Assembly: GCF_010179735.1 (NCBI RefSeq)
Contig: NZ_JAAEEH010000011.1
Span: 1 to 64,000 of the forward strand
Reading direction: 5' to 3'
Length of the DNA stretch: 64,000 nucleotides
Source of the DNA: Anaerotalea alkaliphila
GTDB lineage: Bacteria; Bacillota; Clostridia; Lachnospirales; Vallitaleaceae
The position numbers were made by a program, and so were the translations under genes. Under the pieces are notes generated by a model, which saw only the letters and a list, made by a program, of their open reading frames with translations, had not been told where the DNA came from and did no database searches. Below, in pieces: positions 1 through 7,078 of this stretch (position 1 is its first letter; each line of letters starts with the position of its first letter).

Positions 1-295
1 CCTCCTCTGGAGCCATATCCAGGAAATACTTGAAGGACATGTCGTATTTCGAACGCTCAACCACATCCACATCGGATAGTCCAAAGATGGCCTTTAAAAT
101 CAGGTATTTGAACAGTCTGATCGGGTCGATTGCATTGCGTCCATTGTTTAAACAGTATTTGTCCTTCAGCTCCTTATATACGAAACTGAAATCAACCAGT
201 TCCTTGATCTTACGCAGCATGTTGTCTTTGGGAATGATGCGTTCATATAAGGATAGGAATTGACTTAAAACCATCGCCTGTTGTTGCTGGATCAT
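1..295 (-). CDS. IS1182-type transposase, N-terminal part (cut by window edge)
   Basis: The minus strand opens with ATG at 293-295, preceded by an AGGTGG ribosome site, and stays open to base 1, so only about the first 98 residues are seen. They read MIQQQQAMVLSQFLSL, then CLNNGRNAIDPIRLFKYLIL and a DVDVVERSKYDMSFKYFL stretch, the N-terminal DUF772-like helical domain of IS1182/IS5-group DDE transposases. The catalytic DDE domain would lie left of the window. The local sequence is more AT-rich than the neighbouring genes, as expected for a mobile element. The family assignment is from recognition of this N-terminal domain; whether the full gene is intact cannot be seen. Confidence 0.75.
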   Translation of the reverse strand, partial: MIQQQQAMVLSQFLSLYERIIPKDNMLRKIKELVDFSFVYKELKDKYCLNNGRNAIDPIRLFKYLILKAIFGLSDVDVVERSKYDMSFKYFLDMAPEE

Positions 296-332
296 AAGGG
301 CCACCACCTTTTTTTGATACTATGATTATAAC

Positions 333-373
333 AAAAAAAAGCTTGAATTGCAGTCTAATCTGCATTCAAGCTT
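333..373 (-). terminator. Hairpin terminator shielding the IS transposase
   Basis: Arms AAGCTTGAATTGCAG (339-353) and CTGCATTCAAGCTT (360-373) pair almost perfectly, and on the minus strand the hairpin is followed by a run of T (333-338). It stands between the IS end and the transposase start, where it would stop transcription entering from outside. Such protective hairpins are common in insertion sequences. Confidence 0.65.
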
Positions 374-438
374 CTTTTCTAATTATGAGACTTTTTCAGT
401 GGCCTCTGTTGTTGGTTGTTGCTTTGTGCTTGTTGACT

Positions 439-508
439 GTTACCTGTTACTTGTTACTTGTATAACAACCTGTGGGAAAATAGTACCATATATTCTTTTT
501 TCGGTCAA
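439..508 (-). promoter_or_regulatory. Orphan promoter with GntR/FadR-type operator, facing the IS
   Basis: On the minus strand there is TTGACC (503-508), a 17-bp spacer and TACTAT (480-485). Just downstream lies TTGTTATACAA (458-468 on the complementary strand), which fits the FadR-subfamily pattern TNGTNNNACNA, followed by tandem GTAACAA units down to about 439. The same block occurs in front of the SDR operon at 4887-4925. The gene it served is not present: the IS end begins about 30 bp downstream. The regulator is inferred to be the adjacent GntR protein; direct binding is not shown. Confidence 0.6.
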
Positions 509-527
509 GCTTTTTGTTGCGATTTGT

Positions 528-1244
528 CTAGACATCCGCCCCCGTCTTCCTGCGATGTTCCAGCATCCTCTGGTAGGTCTTCTCCACATGTTCGGTCATG
601 TGTTCCTTTGCCGCTTTCCCGTCATGGGCCTTGATCGCATCCAGGATCAGCTTGTGGTAATGCAGCCCGTCCTTGTGGCCGGTGACGTGGACGATCTGCT
701 CCATGGCCATCCTCATGGCTTCGTTGACGATGTTGTAGGTCGAGGTCAGGATGATGTTCCGTGTGATTTCCGCCAGCTTCAGATGGAACATCAGGTCGAG
801 TTCGGAGAACCGCTTCTCGTCGTCCTTGCAGCTCTCCATCTGCCCGACGATTTCTTCCAGGTCGGCGATGTCCTGGCCGGTGGCCTTGTCTGCTGCGATT
901 TGGGCGGTCTTCCCCTCCACCACGGTCCGGAACTCCAGGATTTCCAGAATCGCGTCCTCTCCCAGATAGACGGCCGAAATGATGCCGTTCATGAACATGC
1001 CCATATTGGCTTCTTGGACATACGAACCCTCTCCGACCCTTGTTTCAAGGAAGCCCAATACGGCCAGCTTCTGGATGGCCTGGCGCGCCGTCATCCTGCT
1101 GACGCCGAAGGCTTCCGTCAGCTCGTTTTCCGACGGGAATTTGTCTCCCGGCCTGTAGATTCCGTTCAGGAGCATCTGCTTCAGCTGTTCGAATATTTCA
1201 TTGCTGACATTGGTTTTTTGCACACGGCGTACGTCTATTCCCAT
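528..1244 (-). CDS. GntR family transcriptional regulator, FadR/FCD subgroup
   Basis: A 238-residue DNA-binding regulator. Residues about 10-75 form the winged helix, with PSENELTEAFGVSRMTARQA as the recognition region. Residues about 95-225 are an all-helical FCD ligand domain with the typical LDLMFHLKLAEITRN motif and later histidines (HYHKLILDAI, HMTEHVEKT) that usually bind a metal and a carboxylate ligand. FCD regulators generally respond to sugar acids, 2-keto acids or similar carboxylates, which suits the neighbouring GarR reductase. It is 83 bp downstream of garR and has its own promoter at 1275-1303. The start ATG follows an AAGGACAGAGG ribosome site. It probably controls the SDR-transketolase-garR operon through TTGTTATACAA-like operators; the effector is unknown. 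Confidence 0.9.
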   Translation of the reverse strand: MGIDVRRVQKTNVSNEIFEQLKQMLLNGIYRPGDKFPSENELTEAFGVSRMTARQAIQKLAVLGFLETRVGEGSYVQEANMGMFMNGIISAVYLGEDAILEILEFRTVVEGKTAQIAADKATGQDIADLEEIVGQMESCKDDEKRFSELDLMFHLKLAEITRNIILTSTYNIVNEAMRMAMEQIVHVTGHKDGLHYHKLILDAIKAHDGKAAKEHMTEHVEKTYQRMLEHRRKTGADV

Positions 1245-1274
1245 AGTCCTCTGTCCTTCTTTTCTTTTTTACAA

Positions 1275-1303
1275 ATCATATCACGGGCTCCCGCCGAATG
1301 CAA
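1275..1303 (-). promoter_or_regulatory. Promoter of the gntR gene
   Basis: On the minus strand TTGCAT (1298-1303), a 17-bp spacer and TATGAT (1275-1280) precede the gntR start by about 30 bp. This lets the regulator be transcribed apart from the operon upstream. Confidence 0.65.
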
Positions 1304-1327
1304 GAGGGGCCGCCGATTCCACCGCTT

Positions 1328-2209
1328 CTAGATGGATTCTCCCGTCAGCTTGCCGTAGTATTTCGCAAGGGCGCTGTGGTCGTCGTTTCCGTTCCCGTCG
1401 AAATGCAGGTTCGTCATCATCTCCAGCACCTCGGCGCTCAGCGGCAGGGGTGCCCCCACCTGGTGGGCCGTCTCCAGGGCGTTGTTCAGGTCCTTGATGT
1501 GCAGGTCGATCTTGAATCCCGGCTTGAAGTTCTTCTCCAGGATCATGGGAACCTTGGCGTCCATCACGGTCGAGCCCGCCAGTCCGCCTCGGATGGCCTG
1601 ATAGACCAGCTCCGGGTCCACGCCCGCCATTTTTGCCAGCATGAATCCTTCGGACACCGCGGCGATGTTCAGTGCGACCACAACCTGGTTCACCAGCTTG
1701 GTGGTGTTCCCTGCCCCCAGCTTGCCGCAGTGGACAGCCGTCGCCGCCATTTTCAGCAGGATCTCCTCCTTCACCTGCTCGAATGCAGCTTTGTCCCCGC
1801 CGACCATGACAGCCAACGTCCCGTCGACGGCTTTGGGCTCGCCTCCCGAAACGGGGGCGTCGATCATCCTGACCCCTCTGGCCTCACAAGCCTTCCCCAC
1901 TTCCTGGGACGCCAGCGGTGCGATGGAACTCATGTCGATGAGGATGGTCCCTTCCCCGGCGCCTTCCAGCACACCGTCCTTACCCAGGACGACCGTTTTG
2001 ACATGGGGGGAGTTCGGGAGCATGGTGATGACGACTTCCGCCTGGGCAGCCGCATCCTTTGCCGATCCGGCGGCCCAGGCACCTGCGTCCACAAGCTCCT
2101 CCATATTTCCCCGCACCACATCGTATACCTTCAGTTCATGGCCTGCCTTCAAAAGGTTCTTGGCCATGGGTTTTCCCATGATTCCCAGTCCGATAAATCC
2201 GATTCTCAT
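1328..2209 (-). CDS. garR: 2-hydroxy-3-oxopropionate (tartronate semialdehyde) reductase
   Basis: A 293-residue cytoplasmic NAD(P)H-dependent reductase of the beta-hydroxyacid dehydrogenase family, expected to convert tartronate semialdehyde to D-glycerate. The N-terminus has the Rossmann motif GFIGLGIMGKPMA (residues 4-16), the family signature DAPVSGGEPKA (118-127) and the catalytic Lys171 in GAGNTTKLVNQ. The C-terminal half (AIRGGLAGSTVMDAKVP, FKPGFKIDLHIKDLNNAL) resembles enterobacterial GarR closely, which favours this substrate over 3-hydroxyisobutyrate or sulfolactaldehyde. Start ATG has an AAAGGAGA site. It is the fourth gene of the minus-strand operon after the SDR and the two transketolase subunits. 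Where the semialdehyde comes from is not shown here; the isomerase-like TIM barrel at 14399-15190 could supply it. Confidence 0.88.
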   Translation of the reverse strand: MRIGFIGLGIMGKPMAKNLLKAGHELKVYDVVRGNMEELVDAGAWAAGSAKDAAAQAEVVITMLPNSPHVKTVVLGKDGVLEGAGEGTILIDMSSIAPLASQEVGKACEARGVRMIDAPVSGGEPKAVDGTLAVMVGGDKAAFEQVKEEILLKMAATAVHCGKLGAGNTTKLVNQVVVALNIAAVSEGFMLAKMAGVDPELVYQAIRGGLAGSTVMDAKVPMILEKNFKPGFKIDLHIKDLNNALETAHQVGAPLPLSAEVLEMMTNLHFDGNGNDDHSALAKYYGKLTGESI

Positions 2210-2227
2210 CCTTGTCTCCTTTCTACT

Positions 2228-3151
2228 CTAAGCGAATTTCCTGATTTCCCTGACAATCACGTCCGTCGTCAGTCCATAGTGCGCCAGAAGTCCCTCATAG
2301 TCGTGGCTGCTGCATCCGAACTCGTCCTCCACACCGATGCATGCGACGGGCACGGGCATGTCTGCCAGCGCCTGTGCGACGGCGCTCCCCAATCCTCCAA
2401 TCACACTGTGCTCCTCGGCGGTCACGGCTCCCTTGCAGCCGGCTGCTGCTTTTCGGATCTTTTCCACATCCAGGGGCTTGACCGTGCTCACGTTCACGAC
2501 CTTCACCGAGAGCATTTCCTTGAGTCCCTCCGCTGCCGCCAGCGCCTTGCCCACCATGATGCCGCAGGCGAAGACGACCACATCGGTCCCTTCCCGCAAA
2601 ATGGTTGGAACTCCGATTGCAAAGGGTGCGTCCTCTGCGGTCACGTTCTCGTAGTTGTTCCTGTTCAGCCGGATGTAGCAGGGTCCCTTGAACTCCACCA
2701 TGGCCTCCACGGCCTTGACGGTTTCATTGGCGTCTGCGGGGCACAGGACGGTCATGTTGGGGATTGCGCGCATGATCGCCATGTCCTCGATTGCCTGATG
2801 GGTGGAACCGTCCCCGAAGTCGCTGAGCCCCGCCGACGATCCGCATATTTTCACGTTCAGGTTGCCGATGGCGATGGTCTGTCGGATCTGGTCGTAGGCT
2901 CTGCCTGCGGAGAACACGGCGAAGGAATGGGTGAAGGGGATTTTCCCTGTCTGCGCAAGGCCTGCTGCCGTGGAGGTCATGTTGGCCTCAGCGATGCCCA
3001 TCTCGAAATACCGTTCCGGGAACGACTCCTGGAACATGAAGCTCATGGTGGACTTGCCCAAGTCCGCTTCCAATGCCACGATGTCGGGGTTCTCCCGCCC
3101 CAGGCGTACCAATGTTTCCCCATAGGCGATTCTCTGGTTGTTGTAAGTCAT
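2228..3151 (-). CDS. Transketolase, C-terminal subunit
   Basis: A 307-residue protein covering the pyrimidine-binding and C-terminal domains of transketolase, supplied as a separate chain. The motif MGIAEANM (51-58) carries the Glu that activates thiamine diphosphate, and HSFAVFSAGRAYDQIRQTIA is typical of this half. It lies 26 bp downstream of the N-terminal subunit gene, and the two would form one active enzyme that moves a two-carbon ketol unit between sugar phosphates or related ketoses. Split transketolases are common in Bacillota carbohydrate clusters and often serve special substrates rather than the pentose phosphate pathway. The true substrate here is unknown. The C-terminal TPP-fold (VKVVNVSTVKPLDVEKI) is complete. 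Confidence 0.92.
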   Translation of the reverse strand: MTYNNQRIAYGETLVRLGRENPDIVALEADLGKSTMSFMFQESFPERYFEMGIAEANMTSTAAGLAQTGKIPFTHSFAVFSAGRAYDQIRQTIAIGNLNVKICGSSAGLSDFGDGSTHQAIEDMAIMRAIPNMTVLCPADANETVKAVEAMVEFKGPCYIRLNRNNYENVTAEDAPFAIGVPTILREGTDVVVFACGIMVGKALAAAEGLKEMLSVKVVNVSTVKPLDVEKIRKAAAGCKGAVTAEEHSVIGGLGSAVAQALADMPVPVACIGVEDEFGCSSHDYEGLLAHYGLTTDVIVREIRKFA

Positions 3152-3177
3152 TTCCTTCTTCCTTTCCTTTCGTCTGT

Positions 3178-4005
3178 TCAGGCCAGTTCCGCCATGGCGA
3201 GGTCATATTGCTCCTGTGTCAGCATGCCGTTGTGGAATCCCACCACGTTTTCCGCGAAGCTGAGGCCCTTCCCCTTGACCGTATCCATGATGATGACCGT
3301 GGGGCCTGTTTCGGCCTTGTCCGCCTTTTCCAGCGCTTCCAGCAGCTGGGGCATGTCGTTGCCGTCCTCGACTTCGATGACCTCCCATCCGAAGGCTTTC
3401 CATTTTGCGTTCAGGGGGTTCGTATTGAAGCGTTCCGTTATCCTTCCGGTGGCCTGGAGGCGGTTCCTGTCCACGATGCCCACCAGGTTGGACACCTTGA
3501 AGTTGGCCGCGGCCATGGCCGCTTCCCAGATCTGGCCTTCCGCCAGCTCCCCGTCCCCCATGAGGACGTAGGTCTTGGCATCCTGCCCGTCCAGACGCTG
3601 GGCCAAGGCCATCCCCAGGCCGATGGAAAGCCCTTGGCCCAGGGATCCTGTGCCCGCCTCGATTCCCGGCGTCTTCATCACGTCCGGGTGCCCCTGCAGG
3701 CAGGAGCCGATGGTTTTCGTTTTCTTCAGCTCCTTACGATCGACGATGCCCGCCTCCACCAGGGCCGCATACTGCAGGATCGCCACATGCCCCTTGCTGA
3801 GGATGAACCTGTCCCGGTCCGGTCTGCCCAGGTCCGTGGGGCTGTAGCGCATCTTGTGGAAATAGAGGGCCGCCACCATGTCGGCGCTGGAAAAGCTTCC
3901 GCCGATGTGGCCGGCGACACCGACCCCCACGCTCTCGATGATGTTCCTTCTGATCCTTTTTGCCACCGTTTCCAGATTCCGGACCAGTTCCACTCGTTCT
4001 GCCAT
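3178..4005 (-). CDS. Transketolase, N-terminal subunit
   Basis: A 275-residue chain holding the pyrophosphate-binding domain of transketolase. It has His33 in GHIGGSFS, KGH (71-73), GTGSLGQGLS (118-127) and the GDG...N thiamine-diphosphate/Mg motif starting at 150, followed by NLVGIVDRNRLQATG. The start ATG at 4005 is chosen because GGGAGG lies seven bases upstream. The partner subunit follows after 26 bp. Placement directly after an SDR dehydrogenase suggests that the oxidised sugar product of that enzyme, or a derivative of it, is cleaved by this transketolase; that link is inference from gene order only. Confidence 0.92.
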   Translation of the reverse strand: MAERVELVRNLETVAKRIRRNIIESVGVGVAGHIGGSFSSADMVAALYFHKMRYSPTDLGRPDRDRFILSKGHVAILQYAALVEAGIVDRKELKKTKTIGSCLQGHPDVMKTPGIEAGTGSLGQGLSIGLGMALAQRLDGQDAKTYVLMGDGELAEGQIWEAAMAAANFKVSNLVGIVDRNRLQATGRITERFNTNPLNAKWKAFGWEVIEVEDGNDMPQLLEALEKADKAETGPTVIIMDTVKGKGLSFAENVVGFHNGMLTQEQYDLAMAELA

Positions 4006-4034
4006 TTCATTTCCTCCCATCGTTTCGGTCTCCC

Positions 4035-4844
4035 TTAGTACGCCGTGTCGTAGGGCCATGGTTTTCCACCCGCCAGACATCCGCCGTCCACATGGCACAT
4101 CGTTCCCGACATGTAGCTGGAGGCATCCGAGGCCAGCAGGATGGTGATCCCCAGGAGCTCCTCCGGATCGCCCGGCCTTTCCATGGCGATCCTCTCCTTC
4201 AGGTAGGCGCTCCGCACCGGATGTTCCCAGGTCACTTGGGTGAGGGGAGTAAGGATATGGCCTGGAGCGATAGCGTTGGCGCGGATTCCGTATCGGGCCC
4301 ATTCCACCGCCATGGACCTGGTCAGCGCCGTCACCGCGCTTTTTGTTGCCCCGTATACGCTTACGCCTCCCAGCATCCCCACCGAGTTGTGGGACGCCAT
4401 GTTGATGATGTTTCCCCGCTTCCTTTTCATCATGTCCTTGGCCACTTCCTGTGACAGGAAGTAGAGCCCCTTCAGGTTGATGTCCATGATCCGGTCGTAG
4501 GTTTCCTCCTCCACATCCAGGAACCCCTCCCTCTTGTTGATGCCCGCACAGTTGATCAGGACGTCAATCCTGCCTAGCCTGTCCGTCGCCCGCCTGACGC
4601 ATTCCCTGATCGAGTCCATGTTCCGCATGTCCAGCCCTATGGAACAGGCCATGCCGCCCTTGCCGTTTATTTCCTCTTCCAGCTGTCCCATGCCGGCTCC
4701 ATCGATGTCACAAAGGACCATCGTGGCACCCGCTTCGGCCAGTCCCTTGGCCAGGACGCTGCCGATCCCTCCCGTGGCTCCGGTCAGCATGACGACCTTC
4801 CCCTCCAGGGAAAACAGCTTCTTCAAATTGCTTTCAATGGACAC
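4035..4844 (-). CDS. SDR family oxidoreductase, gluconate 5-dehydrogenase-like
   Basis: A 269-residue classical short-chain dehydrogenase. The cofactor motif TGATGGIG is at 21-28, NCAG at 98-101, catalytic Ser151, Tyr164 and Lys168 in VYGATKSAV, and the PG region IAPGHILTPLT. Related enzymes oxidise or reduce sugar acids such as gluconate or 2-dehydro-3-deoxygluconate at C5. I place the start at GTG 4844 because GGAGG lies seven bases upstream; an in-frame ATG at 4865 lacks a ribosome site. It is the first gene of the SDR-transketolase-garR operon, downstream of promoter 4932-4960 with its GntR-type operator. The exact substrate cannot be read from the sequence. Confidence 0.85.
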   Translation of the reverse strand: MSIESNLKKLFSLEGKVVMLTGATGGIGSVLAKGLAEAGATMVLCDIDGAGMGQLEEEINGKGGMACSIGLDMRNMDSIRECVRRATDRLGRIDVLINCAGINKREGFLDVEEETYDRIMDINLKGLYFLSQEVAKDMMKRKRGNIINMASHNSVGMLGGVSVYGATKSAVTALTRSMAVEWARYGIRANAIAPGHILTPLTQVTWEHPVRSAYLKERIAMERPGDPEELLGITILLASDASSYMSGTMCHVDGGCLAGGKPWPYDTAY

Positions 4845-4886
4845 GCTTGCCCTCCTTCCATGCAATTGTCTGCCTATTTGTATTAG

Positions 4887-4960
4887 CTTGTTACTTGTTA
4901 CTTGTTACTTGTATAACAGGTTGTGCCTTTACTTTATCACAGTACGCGAACGCTTGTCAA
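4887..4960 (-). promoter_or_regulatory. Operon promoter and GntR/FadR-type operator with GTAACAA tandem repeat
   Basis: On the minus strand TTGACA (4955-4960) is followed by a TAAAGT (18-bp spacing) or GATAAA (16-bp spacing) -10 region, then CTGTTATACAA at 4909-4919, one base off the FadR-subfamily pattern TNGTNNNACNA. Directly after it come GTAACAA units down to 4887. The operator-plus-repeat block is nearly the same as the one at 439-472, on the other side of the cluster. Repression by the GntR protein at 528-1244 is inferred. Confidence 0.6.
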
Positions 4961-4981
4961 GGGGGATTTGGGCTGGTCCGA

Positions 4982-5028
4982 GGGGACGGTTCTTCCGGAC
5001 CATTTTCTGGTCCGGAAGAACCGTCCCC
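4982..5028. repeat. Long perfect palindrome, family B
   Basis: GGGGACGGTTCTTCCGGACCA (4982-5002) pairs perfectly over 21 bp with 5008-5028 around the loop TTTTC. Half copies of the same arm occur at 6068-6082 and 16314-16335. It lies between the divergent SDR and AraC promoters and has no T-tail, so it is not a simple terminator. It resembles intergenic REP-like elements. Confidence 0.8.
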
Positions 5029-5123
5029 TCCCCTTGCATCACCTCGATTCCTGTGGTACCATCATTGCAACAACCGCCAACCCATTGCATCCAGGATTTG
5101 CATCCAGAATTGCGAGGTATCCC

Positions 5124-5975
5124 ATGCAGTACAGAGAGAAAGGGGTCCTTCCCCCCTCGACCATGTTCCACCACATCCCCACGGCTTTCGCCCGGAGCCA
5201 TCTGTTCCATGCCACCAGCGCCGGGCATTTCCACTGCGGACAGGACTACCACATCGAGAAGCAGGGCTCCGAAAGCTTCCTGCTGCTGCGGGTGCTGCAA
5301 GGGGAGGGGTACGCCATCCAGAAGCAGAAGGAGTTTCCTCTGCGGAAGGACACCCTGGTCCTCCTGAACCGTTACGAGGAGCACCGGTACGGCACCCAAA
5401 CGCAGATGGAATTCCAATGGGTCGTCTTTGACGGGAACGCCAGCCCGGCATACTACCACCTGCTGGTGGAACGGGGCGCGGCGGCGGTGGACCTGCCCCC
5501 GGATTCCACCCAGGGACGGCTTGTGGAGGCCATCCTGTCGGAGATGGCCCTGTCCGATTTCGTCAACGAGCATGCCGTCTCCTCCATGCTCCATAACCTG
5601 CTGGGCATCCTGGCGACCACCCCCACCTCACCGGAAGGCTTCCACCTGCAGGTTGCCAAGGACATCATCCAGACCACGGTGGACCACATCCACGCCAACT
5701 ACAGCAAACCCATGACCCTGAAGGACCTGGCGGACCATGTCTCCCTCAGCCCCTATCATTTTTCACGGCTGTTCAAGCAGGGGACCGGCTATTCCCCCTA
5801 CGAATATCTGATCAACCACCGCATGAAAAAGGCCCAGGAGCTTCTGAAGAAGACAGGGATGCCCATCAAGGAAATCTCCTTCCACCTGGGCTTCAGCAGC
5901 GAGTCCTACTTCATCTCTTCCTTCAAGCAGCATGTGGGGTACACCCCCGCGAAATACCGGCGCCTGCTTTTCTGA
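5124..5975 (+). CDS. AraC family transcriptional regulator
   Basis: A 283-residue regulator with an N-terminal cupin-like sensing domain (about 1-170, beginning HIPTAFARSHLFHATSAGHF) and a C-terminal AraC/XylS domain with two helix-turn-helix units (about 185-283: MTLKDLADHVSLSPYHFSRL and PIKEISFHLGFSSESYFISS). The start ATG at 5124 is chosen for GAGGT five bases upstream; the reading frame is open further back through the family-B palindrome, which argues that the extension is not coding. It is transcribed away from the SDR operon and towards the sugar ABC transporter, and could control either. Its inducer is probably a carbohydrate, but this is not visible. Confidence 0.9.
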   Translation: MQYREKGVLPPSTMFHHIPTAFARSHLFHATSAGHFHCGQDYHIEKQGSESFLLLRVLQGEGYAIQKQKEFPLRKDTLVLLNRYEEHRYGTQTQMEFQWVVFDGNASPAYYHLLVERGAAAVDLPPDSTQGRLVEAILSEMALSDFVNEHAVSSMLHNLLGILATTPTSPEGFHLQVAKDIIQTTVDHIHANYSKPMTLKDLADHVSLSPYHFSRLFKQGTGYSPYEYLINHRMKKAQELLKKTGMPIKEISFHLGFSSESYFISSFKQHVGYTPAKYRRLLF

Positions 5976-6001
5976 CCCTCCTTCCCTATGGAATCCAGCA
6001 G

Positions 6002-6052
6002 AAAAGGGATGCGGCAATCCAACCACCGGTTGGTTTGCCGCATCCCTTTTCT
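6002..6052. terminator. Bidirectional terminator between araC-type gene and ABC permease
   Basis: AAAAGGGATGCGGCAA and TTGCCGCATCCCTTTT form the outer stem and CCAACC/GGTTGG the inner stem, with T runs on both strands. It separates the plus-strand regulator from the convergent permease gene. Confidence 0.85.
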
Positions 6053-6067
6053 TGTCCTTGGACTGCA

Positions 6068-6082
6068 GGGACGGTTCTTCCG
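6068..6082. repeat. Half copy of palindrome family B
   Basis: GGGACGGTTCTTCCG matches the outer part of one arm of the element at 4982-5028. No partner arm follows. Confidence 0.55.
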
Positions 6083-6091
6083 CGTTCCAGA

Positions 6092-7078
6092 TTAGGCCTT
6101 TGCCAGTCTCCTTGCCTTTTCCTCCACCTTGGTGCGCACCACATCGGCGAACACGGCGATGATGATGACCAGACCGATGACGATGTACTGCAAGTCCGAC
6201 GCAGCGCTCATCAGGTTCAATCCGTTCCGGATCAGGGCGATGAGCAGGACGCCGATCATGGTTCCCGAGACCGTCCCCTTCCCTCCGGAGAAGGAGGCGC
6301 CCCCGATGATGACCGCCGCGATGGCGTCCATGTCCGTGGTGGGTCCCGCCAACGGGATGGCCGCGCCCACACGGCCGATGTAGATGATCCCCGCCAGGGA
6401 ACACATGAAGCCGGAGAAGCCGTAGACGAAGAGCAGCACCCTTTTCACGTTGATCCCCGCCACGATGGCCGCTTCCTTGTTGCCGCCGATGGAGTAGATC
6501 TGCCTGCCCAGCACCGTGTTGTTCAGCATGATGTGGACCAGCACGTAGGCCACCAGCACCAGCAGGAAGCTGACCGGGAACCCGCCCACATTGCCTGCAC
6601 CGGGCGCCTCGATGATCTTGGGGAAGCCGATGATCGGGGCCGCTCCCGTGATCAGCAGGGCCAGACCCTGTCCGATGTTCCTGGTCCCGATGGTGGAGAT
6701 GAAGGGATGGGGCAGGTTCAGCTTGGTCAGCAGGAGTCCGTTGACGACCCCAAAGGCGATCCCCACGGCCACGCAGACCAGGACCAGGATCAGGGGATTG
6801 GTGACGCCCGCCTTGAGCGCGACCCCCATGGTGACGATGGACAGGGCCAGGATGGATCCCACCGAAAGGTCGATGCCCGCCGTGATGATTACGATCAGCA
6901 TCCCCAAGGCCACCAGGGCGATGGTCGACGCCTGGCGCAGGATGTTCATCATGTTGTCGATTTTCAGGAAATTGCTTGACGCGAACGTCAGATAGACCGA
7001 AAGGATCACCAGGGACAGGAGCGGCGCCAGCTTGAACGCCACTTCCTTCCAGGATTTGCCCAAATTGATATTAGCCAT
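6092..7078 (-). CDS. Sugar ABC transporter permease, ribose/xylose type
   Basis: A 328-residue integral membrane protein of the RbsC/BPD_transp_2 family, with about eight to ten hydrophobic helices, a LASSNFLKIDNMMNILRQAS segment near the N-terminus and the ITAGIDLSVGSILAL cytoplasmic motif typical of ribose-type permeases. It would form the membrane channel for the ATPase encoded just upstream. Its ATG overlaps the TAA of that ATPase gene (TAATG at 7078), a sign of translational coupling, and GGAGG lies nine bases before. Substrate class is a pentose, hexose or inositol-like compound; the nearby IolG-like dehydrogenase makes an inositol-type substrate possible but unproven. Confidence 0.9.
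   Translation of the reverse strand: MANINLGKSWKEVAFKLAPLLSLVILSVYLTFASSNFLKIDNMMNILRQASTIALVALGMLIVIITAGIDLSVGSILALSIVTMGVALKAGVTNPLILVLVCVAVGIAFGVVNGLLLTKLNLPHPFISTIGTRNIGQGLALLITGAAPIIGFPKIIEAPGAGNVGGFPVSFLLVLVAYVLVHIMLNNTVLGRQIYSIGGNKEAAIVAGINVKRVLLFVYGFSGFMCSLAGIIYIGRVGAAIPLAGPTTDMDAIAAVIIGGASFSGGKGTVSGTMIGVLLIALIRNGLNLMSAASDLQYIVIGLVIIIAVFADVVRTKVEEKARRLAKA

Larger units (their letters stand above)
1..408 (-). mobile_element. Right end of an IS1182-family insertion sequence
   Basis: The partial transposase gene is followed outwards by a hairpin and then by GAGACTTTTTCAGTGGCCTC at 387-406, which resembles the terminal inverted repeat of IS1182-type elements. I infer that the outer boundary is near 403-408. 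The other end and any target-site duplication lie outside the window, so the boundary is not proven. Confidence 0.6.

Noticed and set aside
1328-4844. Sulfoglycolytic transketolase pathway (sulfoquinovose use)
   Set aside because: A split transketolase with a beta-hydroxyacid dehydrogenase recalls that pathway, but the reductase resembles GarR throughout its C-terminal half, and no sulfoquinovosidase, isomerase or sulfonate exporter is nearby.
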